A stretch of 64,000 bases of DNA from an uncultured Lachnospiraceae bacterium. Lineage in GTDB: Bacteria; Bacillota; Clostridia; Lachnospirales; Lachnospiraceae. The notes under the pieces were generated by a model. That model did not search any database. It was not told the origin of the DNA and saw nothing but the letters and a program-made list of their open reading frames with translations. Position numbers and translations under genes: made by a program. Of this stretch, positions 36,185 through 45,350 are shown piece by piece (within the stretch, counting starts at the first letter, position 1; each line of letters starts with the position of its first letter). The DNA lies in NCBI GenBank assembly GCA_947631685.1, contig CANRMI010000003.1:1-64000 (forward strand). The letters run 5' to 3'.

Positions 36185-36213
36185 ATCATACTATTTTTAT
36201 ACCATAACGTCAA
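36185..36213 (-). promoter_or_regulatory. Sigma-A type promoter for ietA-ietS
   Basis: On the minus strand: TTGACG, a 17-base spacer, TATGAT, about 35 bases before the ietA start. It lacks the TTGC(G/A)ATA element of the neighbouring island promoters. Confidence 0.7.
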
Positions 36214-36327
36214 TAAAATGCATATTTTTCTCTATATTTACTCTGTAAAACCCCATTCACTTTCTAATTTTACTTTCTTACGTGGTACCTCCCCACCCTT
36301 TTAACAATTACTCCATTTTTCCCCCAC

Positions 36328-36768
36328 CTACGCTTCTTCCTCCCCCTCACCAAAATCCTCCGACGTCAGCAAAACCGCAGGCGTATACTCGGTTTCGGGT
36401 ATGATGCTTTTTATCGCCGCGAACAGCTCCTGAAATTCATCACCCGGAACCCAGTAGGTATCCTTAAACTTCGTTTTGTCCGCATAGGTGATATTGAACT
36501 CAATACCGCCGATATCCGTACACAAAACATTCATATCTTTTTTTAAGACTTCCGGGAGCATTTTTGCTATCTCAGTGAACTTCCATTTGAAAAGGGGGCT
36601 GTTGGTTTTATAGCTCCACTTTCTCTTCGGGTGAGTCTCTGACTCCACATACGGGATATATTCATAAGAGATCGCATTTTCAGTGATCGTAACCTTGTCA
36701 TTAAAAGCATCCTCAACGCTGCAATAGCCGGATGAACCTTTTATCACTATCCGAATTATCTCCGCCAT
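36328..36768 (-). CDS. Small protein of unknown function next to the Xre regulator
   Basis: This 146-residue, acidic protein (MAEIIRIVIKGSSGYCSVED) has mixed alpha/beta secondary structure and an acidic tail (EDFGEGEEEA). It has KWSYKTNSPLFKWKF and LCTDIGGIEFNI, which look like conserved family landmarks, but I do not recognise a named domain. It follows the Xre gene by 36 bases on the same strand and is probably in its operon, so it may share its regulation. Confidence 0.65.
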   Translation of the reverse strand: MAEIIRIVIKGSSGYCSVEDAFNDKVTITENAISYEYIPYVESETHPKRKWSYKTNSPLFKWKFTEIAKMLPEVLKKDMNVLCTDIGGIEFNITYADKTKFKDTYWVPGDEFQELFAAIKSIIPETEYTPAVLLTSEDFGEGEEEA

Positions 36769-36804
36769 GTTGCGCCTCCAGTTTGATGATATCTTCTGAA
36801 CGGT

Positions 36805-37731
36805 CTAATCAATTCCATTATCCGGATCATACCACATTTCAAAGTCATCATCCTCGTCACTGACAGCAATCTTATCTTCCATAAAAATACTCGTTGATCG
36901 CTTACCGTCTTTACGGGGAATACTGAATTCCGTCACCACTTCCCGTTTCTCCGTGTCAACCAGGATTATGGACATATCCGTATTGACCCGCGCGTGCCCG
37001 AGCAGATCTTTAAGCAACGCGAAAGCCTCTGAATCTACGAGTACAAAAGTGGTTTTTATATCTTTCATACTCTCCGGCTCCCATGCGTCCTGCAAAAACA
37101 CAGGCGCATACCTATCCATCGTCATTCTGATGAACATCTTCTTATCCTCGGAAAGCTGCTCATCATCATCCTTCCGGAACCTCATGCTGTTTACCACAAA
37201 ATTCCAGTACCTTGGCTCATACCCTTGAATATGAATGGCAAATGAGCTATATCGTCTTAAGCCGAATCTGCTTTTCGGCATTTCATCAAACGGCAGCCTC
37301 GAGAAAAACTGAAGCATATGACCTCTTGCGTAAAGCTCCTGCATAATCGTATTTTCAACGTTCGCTCCCAGCTCCATCCGGCTCTCATGACGTTCCATGA
37401 AATGATTGCCCGCCGGATCTCTCCGCTCCTGTCTGTCTTTCGGAATCATTCCATTTGCCCGCATGATCGATTCATAATTGATCCGCTTCGGATCAACGGC
37501 ATTTTTTACGATCGACTGAACCAGTTCCACTGACAAAGGTTTCGTGATCTTGTAATTTGCTATTCTCGATAATGTTGAGGCACTGACGCCGCAAGCGTTT
37601 GCAAATTGCGCCATGGTTCGTTCCGACCCCTTCGCGATATTCACATACGCCGCAAGCTGTCTCTTATCCGGGACATACGCTTCCACATATTCGCGGTTCA
37701 TATCATTTCTTTCATGATTTCTTTCTATCAT
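36805..37731 (-). CDS. Xre-type helix-turn-helix regulator with large C-terminal domain
   Basis: A 308-residue protein. Residues about 35-70 (TMAQFANACGVSASTLSRIANY) are a helix-turn-helix of the Xre/Cro type. The following 235 residues are not recognised; they are acidic at the end (VSDEDDDFEMW). Two starts are possible (37731 or the ATG ten codons later at 37701); neither has a clear SD. The promoter upstream carries the shared island element, so it probably regulates itself and the LRR/AAA/PolC and GIY-YIG units. Confidence 0.75.
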   Translation of the reverse strand: MIERNHERNDMNREYVEAYVPDKRQLAAYVNIAKGSERTMAQFANACGVSASTLSRIANYKITKPLSVELVQSIVKNAVDPKRINYESIMRANGMIPKDRQERRDPAGNHFMERHESRMELGANVENTIMQELYARGHMLQFFSRLPFDEMPKSRFGLRRYSSFAIHIQGYEPRYWNFVVNSMRFRKDDDEQLSEDKKMFIRMTMDRYAPVFLQDAWEPESMKDIKTTFVLVDSEAFALLKDLLGHARVNTDMSIILVDTEKREVVTEFSIPRKDGKRSTSIFMEDKIAVSDEDDDFEMWYDPDNGID

Positions 37732-37806
37732 CCCTCTTTATTCTCCATTTCTATCATATTAATTTTCATTTGTTCGCAATATCGTTTTCAGTATCTTGTG
37801 ATTAAA

Positions 37807-37835
37807 ATATTAGCATATCGCAATTTAGTTGTCAT
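37807..37835 (-). promoter_or_regulatory. Island promoter C (Xre gene) with TTGCGATA element
   Basis: On the minus strand: ATGACA, 17 bases ending in a TGC extended motif, TAATAT. The spacer contains AAATTGCGATATGC. The same 20 bases (one change) occur in promoter A at 45351-45379. Confidence 0.65.
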
Positions 37836-37865
37836 CCGTTTTTTCAATGTAAAGAATAACTTATT

Positions 37866-37902
37866 AAAAATGCGGATCGCTTTTCGGGCAATCCGCATTT
37901 TT
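37866..37902. terminator. Bidirectional hairpin terminator
   Basis: AAAAATGCGGAT and ATCCGCATTTTT form a 12-bp stem with a 13-base loop and U runs on both sides. On the minus strand it ends the GIY-YIG transcript, 59 bases after its stop. Confidence 0.8.
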
Positions 37903-37960
37903 GTTTGACTCTAATTTGAATATCTATATCGACCGCATGGTCTCATTAAAGAAATATCAC

Positions 37961-39322
37961 TCAGCAAATATATCTTATGCCCCCTTGGCTAAAAACACTA
38001 TCCCTTTTTTTCTCGGTCTCTTCCTTATAACCATCTTTATGAATGATTCTTTTATGCAAATAATCCATAAATTTTTTATAGTTTGGATCATTTTCGCTTA
38101 AATCATCAAGTATCATATATTTACGTTGTAGCATATTTTTGAAACCAGTAGGAGACATCCCTATATGCTTATCTCTAAAAGCTTGTTCCATATCATCTAA
38201 TTTCAGCTTAGAAGGGTGTTTATGTGTTTTCTCCGCGGCTTTCATTACATATTGGGCATCTTCATAATCACCCTTTCTAAAGCTAACAGTGTCCTCATGA
38301 GGGTATCCAGAGTTTTCGTCAACAGCCTCATACATAAAATGAACTTTCTTTTTCTTACCATTAACTTTAACTTCCTTTATCTTGTATATACCTATAACAC
38401 GAGCTTGAACTGTAGCAAATACATATTCAATGTTTAGATTCTTAAACTTTACTTCACTCAATTTCCAATTGCCGCAAACAGTATCCCTTATTGCCTTATT
38501 GCGTTCGCATCCAGCAGGCTTCTCTAAACACTCAGGATATCCGTTTTTTATATTTATGAGTACTGCATTAACCTTTTCATTTATCAAATCTTCATAAATT
38601 ATTGGTTCTTTGGCAAATTGTTCACAGAATTCTTCAACTGTTCTTGCCGCCGTTGGAATATCTCCATGCTTCTCACCTTCGCTTTGATGTCCTTTAACTT
38701 TATTGGTAAGTTTATCATTCTCTCTGCAATTAAACTTTAAATTGTCAATCTGTAAAAGATTGATGAGCGCAGATTCAACCATAAATGCCTCTTTGCTGGT
38801 CATCCCGCATTTTATGATGTACTTCTCTATTTTACTATCAGGGTTATGAGTTATTTCATTTATTTTGTTAATTTTCTCTCCCAGATCATCTATTTTTTCT
38901 TCTAATTCTTCGAATTTCTCTGATTTTACTGATTTTTTTAGTTCGTCTTTTAATTCTTTAAAATTACCTTTCCTTGCAAGTTCCGAAAGATTTTCCGGAA
39001 GGTCAATCTGAATACCTTCGCCGAATAATTCTTTTATCAGAAGATTAACCTGTTGCTTAGCGTCGAATTCGTGCGACCATACTCTTGCTCCCTTTCCCTC
39101 ACCAATATAAAAAGGGATCAGGCTTCCATCGCTCTTCTTCTCACATAAAGCATATACATAAGACCTATATTCTTTACGATTTTTGGGGTTCGCACTTTCC
39201 GAAAACTCGTCTAGCGCATTAGTAAATTCTTCAATCGTTTCATGATCTTTGCGTTTCTTGATTTCTTCCTTTTCTAACTCTTCATATTGATCTTGTTCCT
39301 TTTTGGTTTGTTCTTTCGCCAT
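37961..39322 (-). CDS. GIY-YIG (LEM-3-like) nuclease domain protein with coiled-coil insert
   Basis: A 453-residue cytoplasmic protein. Residues 55-57 (YVY) and 72-74 (YIG) with EGKGARVWSHE (Arg80, His84), Glu183 in MVESALINLL and Asn198 make up a complete GIY-YIG active site of the LEM-3-like type. A helical, Lys/Glu-rich stretch (110-160) splits this domain. The C-terminal half, after about 210, is unrecognised; it ends with DKHIGMSPTGFKNM. It is transcribed alone from a promoter with the shared island element and has AGGAGG eight bases before the ATG. Endonuclease activity is inferred from residues. Confidence 0.7.
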   Translation of the reverse strand: MAKEQTKKEQDQYEELEKEEIKKRKDHETIEEFTNALDEFSESANPKNRKEYRSYVYALCEKKSDGSLIPFYIGEGKGARVWSHEFDAKQQVNLLIKELFGEGIQIDLPENLSELARKGNFKELKDELKKSVKSEKFEELEEKIDDLGEKINKINEITHNPDSKIEKYIIKCGMTSKEAFMVESALINLLQIDNLKFNCRENDKLTNKVKGHQSEGEKHGDIPTAARTVEEFCEQFAKEPIIYEDLINEKVNAVLINIKNGYPECLEKPAGCERNKAIRDTVCGNWKLSEVKFKNLNIEYVFATVQARVIGIYKIKEVKVNGKKKKVHFMYEAVDENSGYPHEDTVSFRKGDYEDAQYVMKAAEKTHKHPSKLKLDDMEQAFRDKHIGMSPTGFKNMLQRKYMILDDLSENDPNYKKFMDYLHKRIIHKDGYKEETEKKRDSVFSQGGIRYIC

Positions 39323-39387
39323 CAGAAATAGCCTCCTTAGTCATTTTTTCTTAAAATAGTTTCCACATACAGTAAAAGTTATTTTTT

Positions 39388-39416
39388 ATTGTATCGCAAA
39401 TTCCCCTTATTTACAA
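39388..39416 (-). promoter_or_regulatory. Island promoter B (GIY-YIG gene) with TTGCGATA element
   Basis: On the minus strand: TTGTAA, 17 bases, TACAAT. AATTTGCGATA overlaps the spacer and the -10 box. Confidence 0.65.
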
Positions 39417-39476
39417 TTTATTTTTTCAATCATGGCCGATTGTGGCCGATTTTTCAGACATTATATAATGCTTACT

Positions 39477-41750
39477 CTATTTTTTAAAAAAGCATTGCTC
39501 AAACTCCTCCGGATAATGCGCCTTGTAATACAGAAGCTGCCAATGCAGCTGCGCGTAAGTAACGCAGTGTCCCCGTGAAAATAAATACCTGATCTTTCTG
39601 CAGGAATCAATGTACCATTCCGGAATATCATGGTCTTTTAATATCTGCCCCCATTTGTCCAGCCAGTTGTCCCGCCCGGCTCTTCCCTTATAAACATCTT
39701 CCGAGATCCGGCAGGCTATCTTATCATCTATCCCATGTCGGCAGAAATAATCAAAACAATCCTCTCTGGCCGTTATCACTTCATCCAGTGAATATCCCTT
39801 CCGCAAGAGGGATTCTGCATTGTCTTCCCAGACGCCCGTGCCGTACATCAGCCCCTCTGTTTTTACCAAATCCCAGAAATCAATATCTTCCCGGGCAGAA
39901 AGTATTTCCTGAAACCTCTGATTCATAAATGGCATTCCGATCATTTCTTTCGGCAAAAAGCATCCGTCTTTATCTTTGGGAATATCCCTCACGGCCAGTC
40001 TGTCGGTAAGCGAAATATCCCCGAGTGAACAGTTTGTCCTTTTTTCTAATTCAGATAAAAATTCCAGCAGATTTACGCCTGCAATAGTAACGCTATACAG
40101 CAGATCCCTGATCTGATAAAAATCCACGCCCACCGCGACAACTCCATTGCTTTGCAAACGCAAAGGAAAATGCTCCGTTATTTCTCCGTTTCCCTCAGGA
40201 AATATCAGCATTTTTCCGGGGTGCAGCTCGTATTCACCGACGCAATCCGCCAATTCACTGGCATAAACCTCATGTTCCCATTCTTTAAGCCGCAAATGAA
40301 ACCTTGAACAATAGCGGTCTATCATGATTTCCGCCCTTCTTCTCCCGACCGTGCCAGGCGTCCCCGCGCGAAAAGACGCTTTTACGCCGGAAAGGGAGGC
40401 CGTCATATCCTGAACCCTCCTTTGCGCGGAAGGCCGTACATTCAGCTCAAAATCCGGCTCTTTCGCGCCATCTACTCCAAGGAAATTTTCGTATGGCAGG
40501 CAAAAGCCATCCCGGATTAGTTTTTTCCCACATATGGGACAATTTTTTTCCGGAAGCCGATAGCCGATCGCGGCATCCAAGGCATCCGTGTCAAAATCGG
40601 AATATCGGCATTCCGCGCACCGGTAATGCGCTTTCAACGGATTCCAGGTCGTGATCCCGCATAAATACGCCACAAAACTGTTATCGCTGCAGCCCCGAAA
40701 ACCATGCGGCTCATCCGGCATTCCTGTTTTCTCCATAAGTTCCCTCATCAACAGGAATATGGGCTCATGGCCGGCACCGCAGATTCTTGTCAATTCTTTT
40801 TCTATACGCGCGGATACCTCTTGAGGGAGAATCTCCCCGTATAAATTACGGGCATTCGTGTATGAAATATCACTGAGTTTCCGGCTGTCTCCGTCCGCAA
40901 AGGGATACATCCGGTTATTCTCAAACGGCTCTGAAAGTTCAATCTGCTCCGCAAGCATCTTAGGATTGTCAATAACAATCTCCTTTGCCTTTTCCTTTCC
41001 AAGAAACGAAAAGAGTTCCATCATTTCTTCGGTACTTCTTAAATGCGCCTCCACATCCTGCTCCATATAGTCTGTTTTCTCATTGCAATGGCAGTCGTTC
41101 CGCAGCATTTTCCACTCGGTATTTTCCTCACGGTCAAGGTACTTCGCGGCAGATACGGCGATCAATGGTTTGCCAAATTTCCCGGCGGCTTCTATCACCC
41201 ATTCCGTCATATCCTTACTTCCGGTTTCTTCCGTCGGGAACAGCGAATGACAGGAAAACGGCGCTATCTCATAATAGTCAAAAATATCCTCCTTATCATA
41301 ATCCTGACGCGGATATGTATTGTCACAGTTCCATCCGATCAGCAGCCCTTCCCTGCATTCATTCAGATCGCTCAGATAGATCCATCCATTTTCCATCTCC
41401 TGATCCGCATATTTGAGCGCTTTCATAGAGAGGATTTTAAATAAATTTCTTCTTCCAATATCATTTTTTACAAGAACCGTAGCATAATGATCCAACGCTC
41501 CTTCTCCATTGCTCCCGTGTATGTCGTCCCGTATACGGATAACAGAACCGTAGATCAGTTTCAGCTGTTTATCAGCATAATACCGCATTGCGTCATATGT
41601 CTCTGCCCAACCGTCAACGGAAAAAAGGTCCGTTATCGCGATCCCCGCAAGTTCTTTCCCTGCTGCCGCCACCGGCAGTCTTATAGGATCTATGATGCTT
41701 TTCCCGATACTGAAACGCGTCTGACAATGTAATTCCATCCGCTTATTCAT
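39477..41750 (-). CDS. PolC-derived protein with altered polymerase and PHP active sites
   Basis: A 757-residue protein that follows Gram-positive PolC along its length: PHP domain (1-270, with EKAKEIVIDNP), then the palm/fingers, a zinc site (Cys378/381/404/407, CAEC and CPIC), FRAGTPGTV, HPGKMLIFPEG, GTGVWEDNAE, PEWYIDSCRKIRYLF. It lacks the OB and 3'-5' exonuclease inserts, so it is half of PolC's ~1,440 residues. Catalytic positions differ: PDIDLNF has become PDFELNV (432-438), the LDILG acid is missing (SVTIAG, 553-558), the PHP HxH is HCQ (8-10) and TDH is TDL. It should not polymerise. It is the third gene of an operon with the LRR and triple-AAA proteins; its function is unknown. Confidence 0.8.
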   Translation of the reverse strand: MNKRMELHCQTRFSIGKSIIDPIRLPVAAAGKELAGIAITDLFSVDGWAETYDAMRYYADKQLKLIYGSVIRIRDDIHGSNGEGALDHYATVLVKNDIGRRNLFKILSMKALKYADQEMENGWIYLSDLNECREGLLIGWNCDNTYPRQDYDKEDIFDYYEIAPFSCHSLFPTEETGSKDMTEWVIEAAGKFGKPLIAVSAAKYLDREENTEWKMLRNDCHCNEKTDYMEQDVEAHLRSTEEMMELFSFLGKEKAKEIVIDNPKMLAEQIELSEPFENNRMYPFADGDSRKLSDISYTNARNLYGEILPQEVSARIEKELTRICGAGHEPIFLLMRELMEKTGMPDEPHGFRGCSDNSFVAYLCGITTWNPLKAHYRCAECRYSDFDTDALDAAIGYRLPEKNCPICGKKLIRDGFCLPYENFLGVDGAKEPDFELNVRPSAQRRVQDMTASLSGVKASFRAGTPGTVGRRRAEIMIDRYCSRFHLRLKEWEHEVYASELADCVGEYELHPGKMLIFPEGNGEITEHFPLRLQSNGVVAVGVDFYQIRDLLYSVTIAGVNLLEFLSELEKRTNCSLGDISLTDRLAVRDIPKDKDGCFLPKEMIGMPFMNQRFQEILSAREDIDFWDLVKTEGLMYGTGVWEDNAESLLRKGYSLDEVITAREDCFDYFCRHGIDDKIACRISEDVYKGRAGRDNWLDKWGQILKDHDIPEWYIDSCRKIRYLFSRGHCVTYAQLHWQLLYYKAHYPEEFEQCFFKK

Positions 41751-41773
41751 TTAACATCCTCCCCATTGAGACT

Positions 41774-44617
41774 CTAGCTCGCGAACCCCATTCGTATGAC
41801 GGTTTTCTTTTTGGCAGTCAGATCAGGAATATCGCACTCTTCAATAGTCGTGATCCGTTCTTTTGTGATCCCGGATTCCTCATACTGCAATACCCTCTCT
41901 GCCAGATTCATTTCCGCTTCTTCCAAAGTCTTACGCACAAACCGACCGTTTCCGTAATCGCTCTCCGCGCGCGCAATATTGAAGATTTTTCTTAATTTGT
42001 TCATAGCTTCATCAGTGATCGTCATTTGTTTCTTCGAGAGCATAAGTTTTGCAATATCGCACAATTCGTCTGTGGTATAATCTTCAAATTCCACCTGAAA
42101 AGCGATCCTTGAAAGCATCCCCGGATTTCTATCAAGGAACTGACGCATGGGATCCGTATACCCGGCAAAGATTACGATCACATCATCCCTGTGGTTCTCC
42201 ATTTCCTGCACGATCGTATTGATCGCCTCATCTCCAAAACTATTTTTATAGCCGTCGCAAAGTGAATACGCCTCATCTATAAACAGCACGCCGCCCTGCG
42301 CTTCTTTAAACCTTCTTTTGACCAGCGGAGCCGTGGATCCAACATGTTCGCCAATAAGATCCGCGCGTCCTACCTCCACAAAAGTTCCTGTGGACAGAAT
42401 CTTTTCATCCCTCATGATCTCCGCGAACAACCTCGCCACTGAAGTCTTTGCCGTGCCAGGATTACCCGTAAAGACCATATGTAAAGAAACCTTTTCTCTG
42501 GCAATGCCTTTATCGATACAAAGTTTATTCAGCTTATAGTGAGAGATCGCCTTGTGAATGATCTTTTTTACGGAAGCAAGCCCTATCATATTATCAAGCT
42601 CTTTCTTTGCGGTTCCCGGCTTTCTCTCTTCCTTCAGCCCTTCTTCCAACATGCTGATATCATTTTTTGTGATCTGAAATAGTTCACCCTTCTTTAGATT
42701 GCCGGCATCTTTTCCGTCTGAGAGCAGCCTTACCGCCTGATTCTGTGACGCCCTGTCGATCAGGTTTCTTACATATCTTCCGTTGCCGAAGTTATCGATA
42801 TTTCTCACTTTCTCAAAAATAAAATATGCCTCTTTTACCGCATCCTCCGTTACCTGGAATCCACGTTCTTTTATCATCAATTTAAATATATCCGTAAGCT
42901 CGTCGGCAGTGTAGTCCGGGAAGTCGATCCAGTAGGGTATCCTGCTTTTCAAGCCCTCGTTCTTTTTCATAAACTCACGCATTCGCTCATTATATCCTGC
43001 CAGAATAACGATCACATCATTTCTTCTATTTTCCATCTCCTGGATAAGAACCGTGATCGCCGAATCGAGTACCATAGAATAGGCTTCGTCGATAAACAAA
43101 ACACCGCCCTTTGCCGCAAGGAACGCTCCCCGGATAGCCTGGATATAATTCAGACCGGAAAGATCCATTCCTCCTCGTTCTATGAAAGCGCCGCTTTTTA
43201 AGACTCCTTTTTCTTTTGCTATCTCCGCGAATAGTTTGGCGACAGTTGTCTTTGCGCTGCCCGGATTGCCTCCAAAGATCATGTTCATAGAACATGACTG
43301 ATAATCCTTACCCTTTCGCTTTATGCGTTCCCTTTCTATGACATCCGCTGCGAGAATGCTTTCAATCTGTTTTTTGACAATATCCAAACCTATCAGCTTG
43401 TTAAGTTTGTCATATGCCGATTCTGCCGGCTTATCCCTCTCCAGCATAAACGCCTGCGACGAAGCGTAATTATATGTTTGAAGTACGTTCTTATTCAGGC
43501 ACCAGGGTTCAAACTTCTCATACGCCATAAGAACATCCGTCTGAGTGAATTCGCTCCCCGGAAAAAGTTTCATGAATTCAGATGCCTGTCCTGCGTATTT
43601 CGCATATTCCGAGTCCTTTATCAAGGCTTTCATATATGCTATGGCAGCGCTTCTGTCGCCTCTTCCTTCACGAAGCGTAACGGGGATCACATACTTTTTA
43701 ATCTTCGGTAAGAGCTGGTAAGAAAAGCCGGGGTTATCTATATTGTACGCAAAAACAAAAAGACATTCGTTTCTATACTCCTTCAAAAGTTTCTCTATAT
43801 ACTCACAGGCTAAAGTATATTCTACAGGATCATGCCCAAACTTCTCTGTAAGATCAAAAACGATAACGCCTCCGCAATTTCCCTCAATAATCTCCCTAAG
43901 ATAATTTTGTCCACGATACACCTCCGGTTCTATCTCACTGACTATTCCCATACGCCGGCTGCTTATACGTTTTGCTTTTATCAGGCTCTGCGTAAGCGCT
44001 TCTGTCATATCTTTCGCGGCCTCAATACTACGACTGGCTATCACATAATGAACCATGTTCCCCTTGAAATCCGATACATTTTCATGTTCTTCAATATTTG
44101 AAAGTTCCGCGATAAACGCCTCATCATATACAGCTTTCTTACAGTTAATCTTCTTCGAAACAAGTCTTTCCTGGAAATCGAGGTGAAGCGGATTCCGATC
44201 TATGAAGTTGCGGTACGCGTGAAACCACTCCAGGTTTGTTGATTCCAGGAACCTGCCACGCTGATCCGTTAAATTTCTTCTTCTTGCTTCATAAATAAAG
44301 TCAAGCGCCTGGTCCATGGTAATTTCATCAGGATCGGCCTTTATTCTTTTTACCGAAAAGACTTCCTTCAGAATTCCGGTAATATGAGCAAATGTATCGC
44401 TGAAAGTACATTTCTTTTCATCATAAGAAAACATTGCGAATATTGTGTTTTCCTCTTCCCTGTAAGCACAGAAACCCACGCCATTATCCATCTCTCTATA
44501 CATATAGTTATTCACGGCGGCAATCGTGCCCTCATAAGAGTAGCTATTAAGTTTTATTGTTGCTTTCCTGCTTATTTGATCTGAGTTCGCATTCATCGCA
44601 AAGTTATAATATCTCAT
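41774..44617 (-). CDS. Large CbxX/SpoVK-type ATPase with two active AAA domains and a decayed third
   Basis: A 947-residue cytoplasmic protein. Domain 2 has Walker A GGNPGSAKTT (449-458) and Walker B GGVLFIDEAYS (504-514). Domain 3 has Walker A TGNPGTAKTS (717-726) and Walker B GGVLFIDEAYS (775-785), with the DLIGEHVGSTA pore-loop motif of CbxX proteins. Residues about 165-330 look like a third, P-loop-less AAA core (GGVIVFDL, CLFVFAYN). The first 165 residues are unrecognised. CbxX-type rings remodel partner proteins; the partner here is probably the PolC-like protein 23 bases downstream. Confidence 0.85.
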   Translation of the reverse strand: MRYYNFAMNANSDQISRKATIKLNSYSYEGTIAAVNNYMYREMDNGVGFCAYREEENTIFAMFSYDEKKCTFSDTFAHITGILKEVFSVKRIKADPDEITMDQALDFIYEARRRNLTDQRGRFLESTNLEWFHAYRNFIDRNPLHLDFQERLVSKKINCKKAVYDEAFIAELSNIEEHENVSDFKGNMVHYVIASRSIEAAKDMTEALTQSLIKAKRISSRRMGIVSEIEPEVYRGQNYLREIIEGNCGGVIVFDLTEKFGHDPVEYTLACEYIEKLLKEYRNECLFVFAYNIDNPGFSYQLLPKIKKYVIPVTLREGRGDRSAAIAYMKALIKDSEYAKYAGQASEFMKLFPGSEFTQTDVLMAYEKFEPWCLNKNVLQTYNYASSQAFMLERDKPAESAYDKLNKLIGLDIVKKQIESILAADVIERERIKRKGKDYQSCSMNMIFGGNPGSAKTTVAKLFAEIAKEKGVLKSGAFIERGGMDLSGLNYIQAIRGAFLAAKGGVLFIDEAYSMVLDSAITVLIQEMENRRNDVIVILAGYNERMREFMKKNEGLKSRIPYWIDFPDYTADELTDIFKLMIKERGFQVTEDAVKEAYFIFEKVRNIDNFGNGRYVRNLIDRASQNQAVRLLSDGKDAGNLKKGELFQITKNDISMLEEGLKEERKPGTAKKELDNMIGLASVKKIIHKAISHYKLNKLCIDKGIAREKVSLHMVFTGNPGTAKTSVARLFAEIMRDEKILSTGTFVEVGRADLIGEHVGSTAPLVKRRFKEAQGGVLFIDEAYSLCDGYKNSFGDEAINTIVQEMENHRDDVIVIFAGYTDPMRQFLDRNPGMLSRIAFQVEFEDYTTDELCDIAKLMLSKKQMTITDEAMNKLRKIFNIARAESDYGNGRFVRKTLEEAEMNLAERVLQYEESGITKERITTIEECDIPDLTAKKKTVIRMGFAS

Positions 44618-44682
44618 ACATACCTCCCATTTCTTCTTTTTGTATACACTTGTATACTCATTTCGGCGCGAAAGGGGTTCGT

Positions 44683-45246
44683 TTACTCAGCAAGCGGCTT
44701 GCAGATAAATCCATTTTTCTTCGCGTATTCTTCTGCCGCCGATCCCGAAGAGCAGAAGATCACAAAATCTTCGCATTTTTCAAAAACATCCTCATTGCCG
44801 GCTCTCGTATACCTGATATATCCAAAAGCGTATTCCCCGATATTTTTAACGGTCTTCGGGATCTTTACGGATTCCATTTCGCCCATGTCCGCAAACGCGC
44901 CTTCTCCAATGGATGTGATCGTTCCCGGAATTTTCACATCAGAGATGCTCACGTTATAACCCGTTACGTTGGAGGCATACGGTTCGATAGCGGTCACAGG
45001 CAGATTCATTATTTCATCGGGAATTTCCACGGCGGAGTTATAGTATTTTTCACATACATCCGTAACTTCGATTCCAAAAACAGCAATTGCGTCAGCGCCG
45101 TCGTCGCCTTTGATCTTTTTAAATTTAAGACAACGCAGCGTCTGACCTACAGCACCGTAAGGATATTCAATCTCCTCATAAGTCCCACAATTGGTTTCCT
45201 CATCGAACTTTGTTACAAATTCAACATAACCGCTCTCATCAAACAT
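44683..45246 (-). CDS. Small cytoplasmic protein with BspA-type leucine-rich repeats
   Basis: A 187-residue protein without signal peptide. Its second half has LRR_5/BspA repeats (ISDVKIPGTITSIGEGAF, MESVKIPKTVKNIGEYAF). The N-terminal half is beta-rich and acidic. It heads the operon with the ATPase and PolC-like genes behind AGGAGG. As a binding module it could be a sensor. Between it and the ATPase gene lies GTATACACTTGTATAC (44642-44657), a 6-bp inverted repeat of unclear use. Confidence 0.7.
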   Translation of the reverse strand: MFDESGYVEFVTKFDEETNCGTYEEIEYPYGAVGQTLRCLKFKKIKGDDGADAIAVFGIEVTDVCEKYYNSAVEIPDEIMNLPVTAIEPYASNVTGYNVSISDVKIPGTITSIGEGAFADMGEMESVKIPKTVKNIGEYAFGYIRYTRAGNEDVFEKCEDFVIFCSSGSAAEEYAKKNGFICKPLAE

Positions 45247-45350
45247 AATATTTTCCTCCTTTGATCATAGATTGAACATAAAAAGCAATCTGCTTTATTA
45301 TATTCGGTTTCGCTTAGTTGCAATTATGATTTCTACTTCTTGCAATCGTC

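Noticed and set aside
36328-37731. Possible toxin-antitoxin pair (146-residue protein and Xre protein)
   Set aside because: The regulator is much larger than an antitoxin and the small protein has no toxin motif.
44642-44657. GTATAC inverted repeat between LRR and AAA genes as a terminator
   Set aside because: Stem is only 6 bp, A+T-rich and without a T run; the two genes look co-transcribed.
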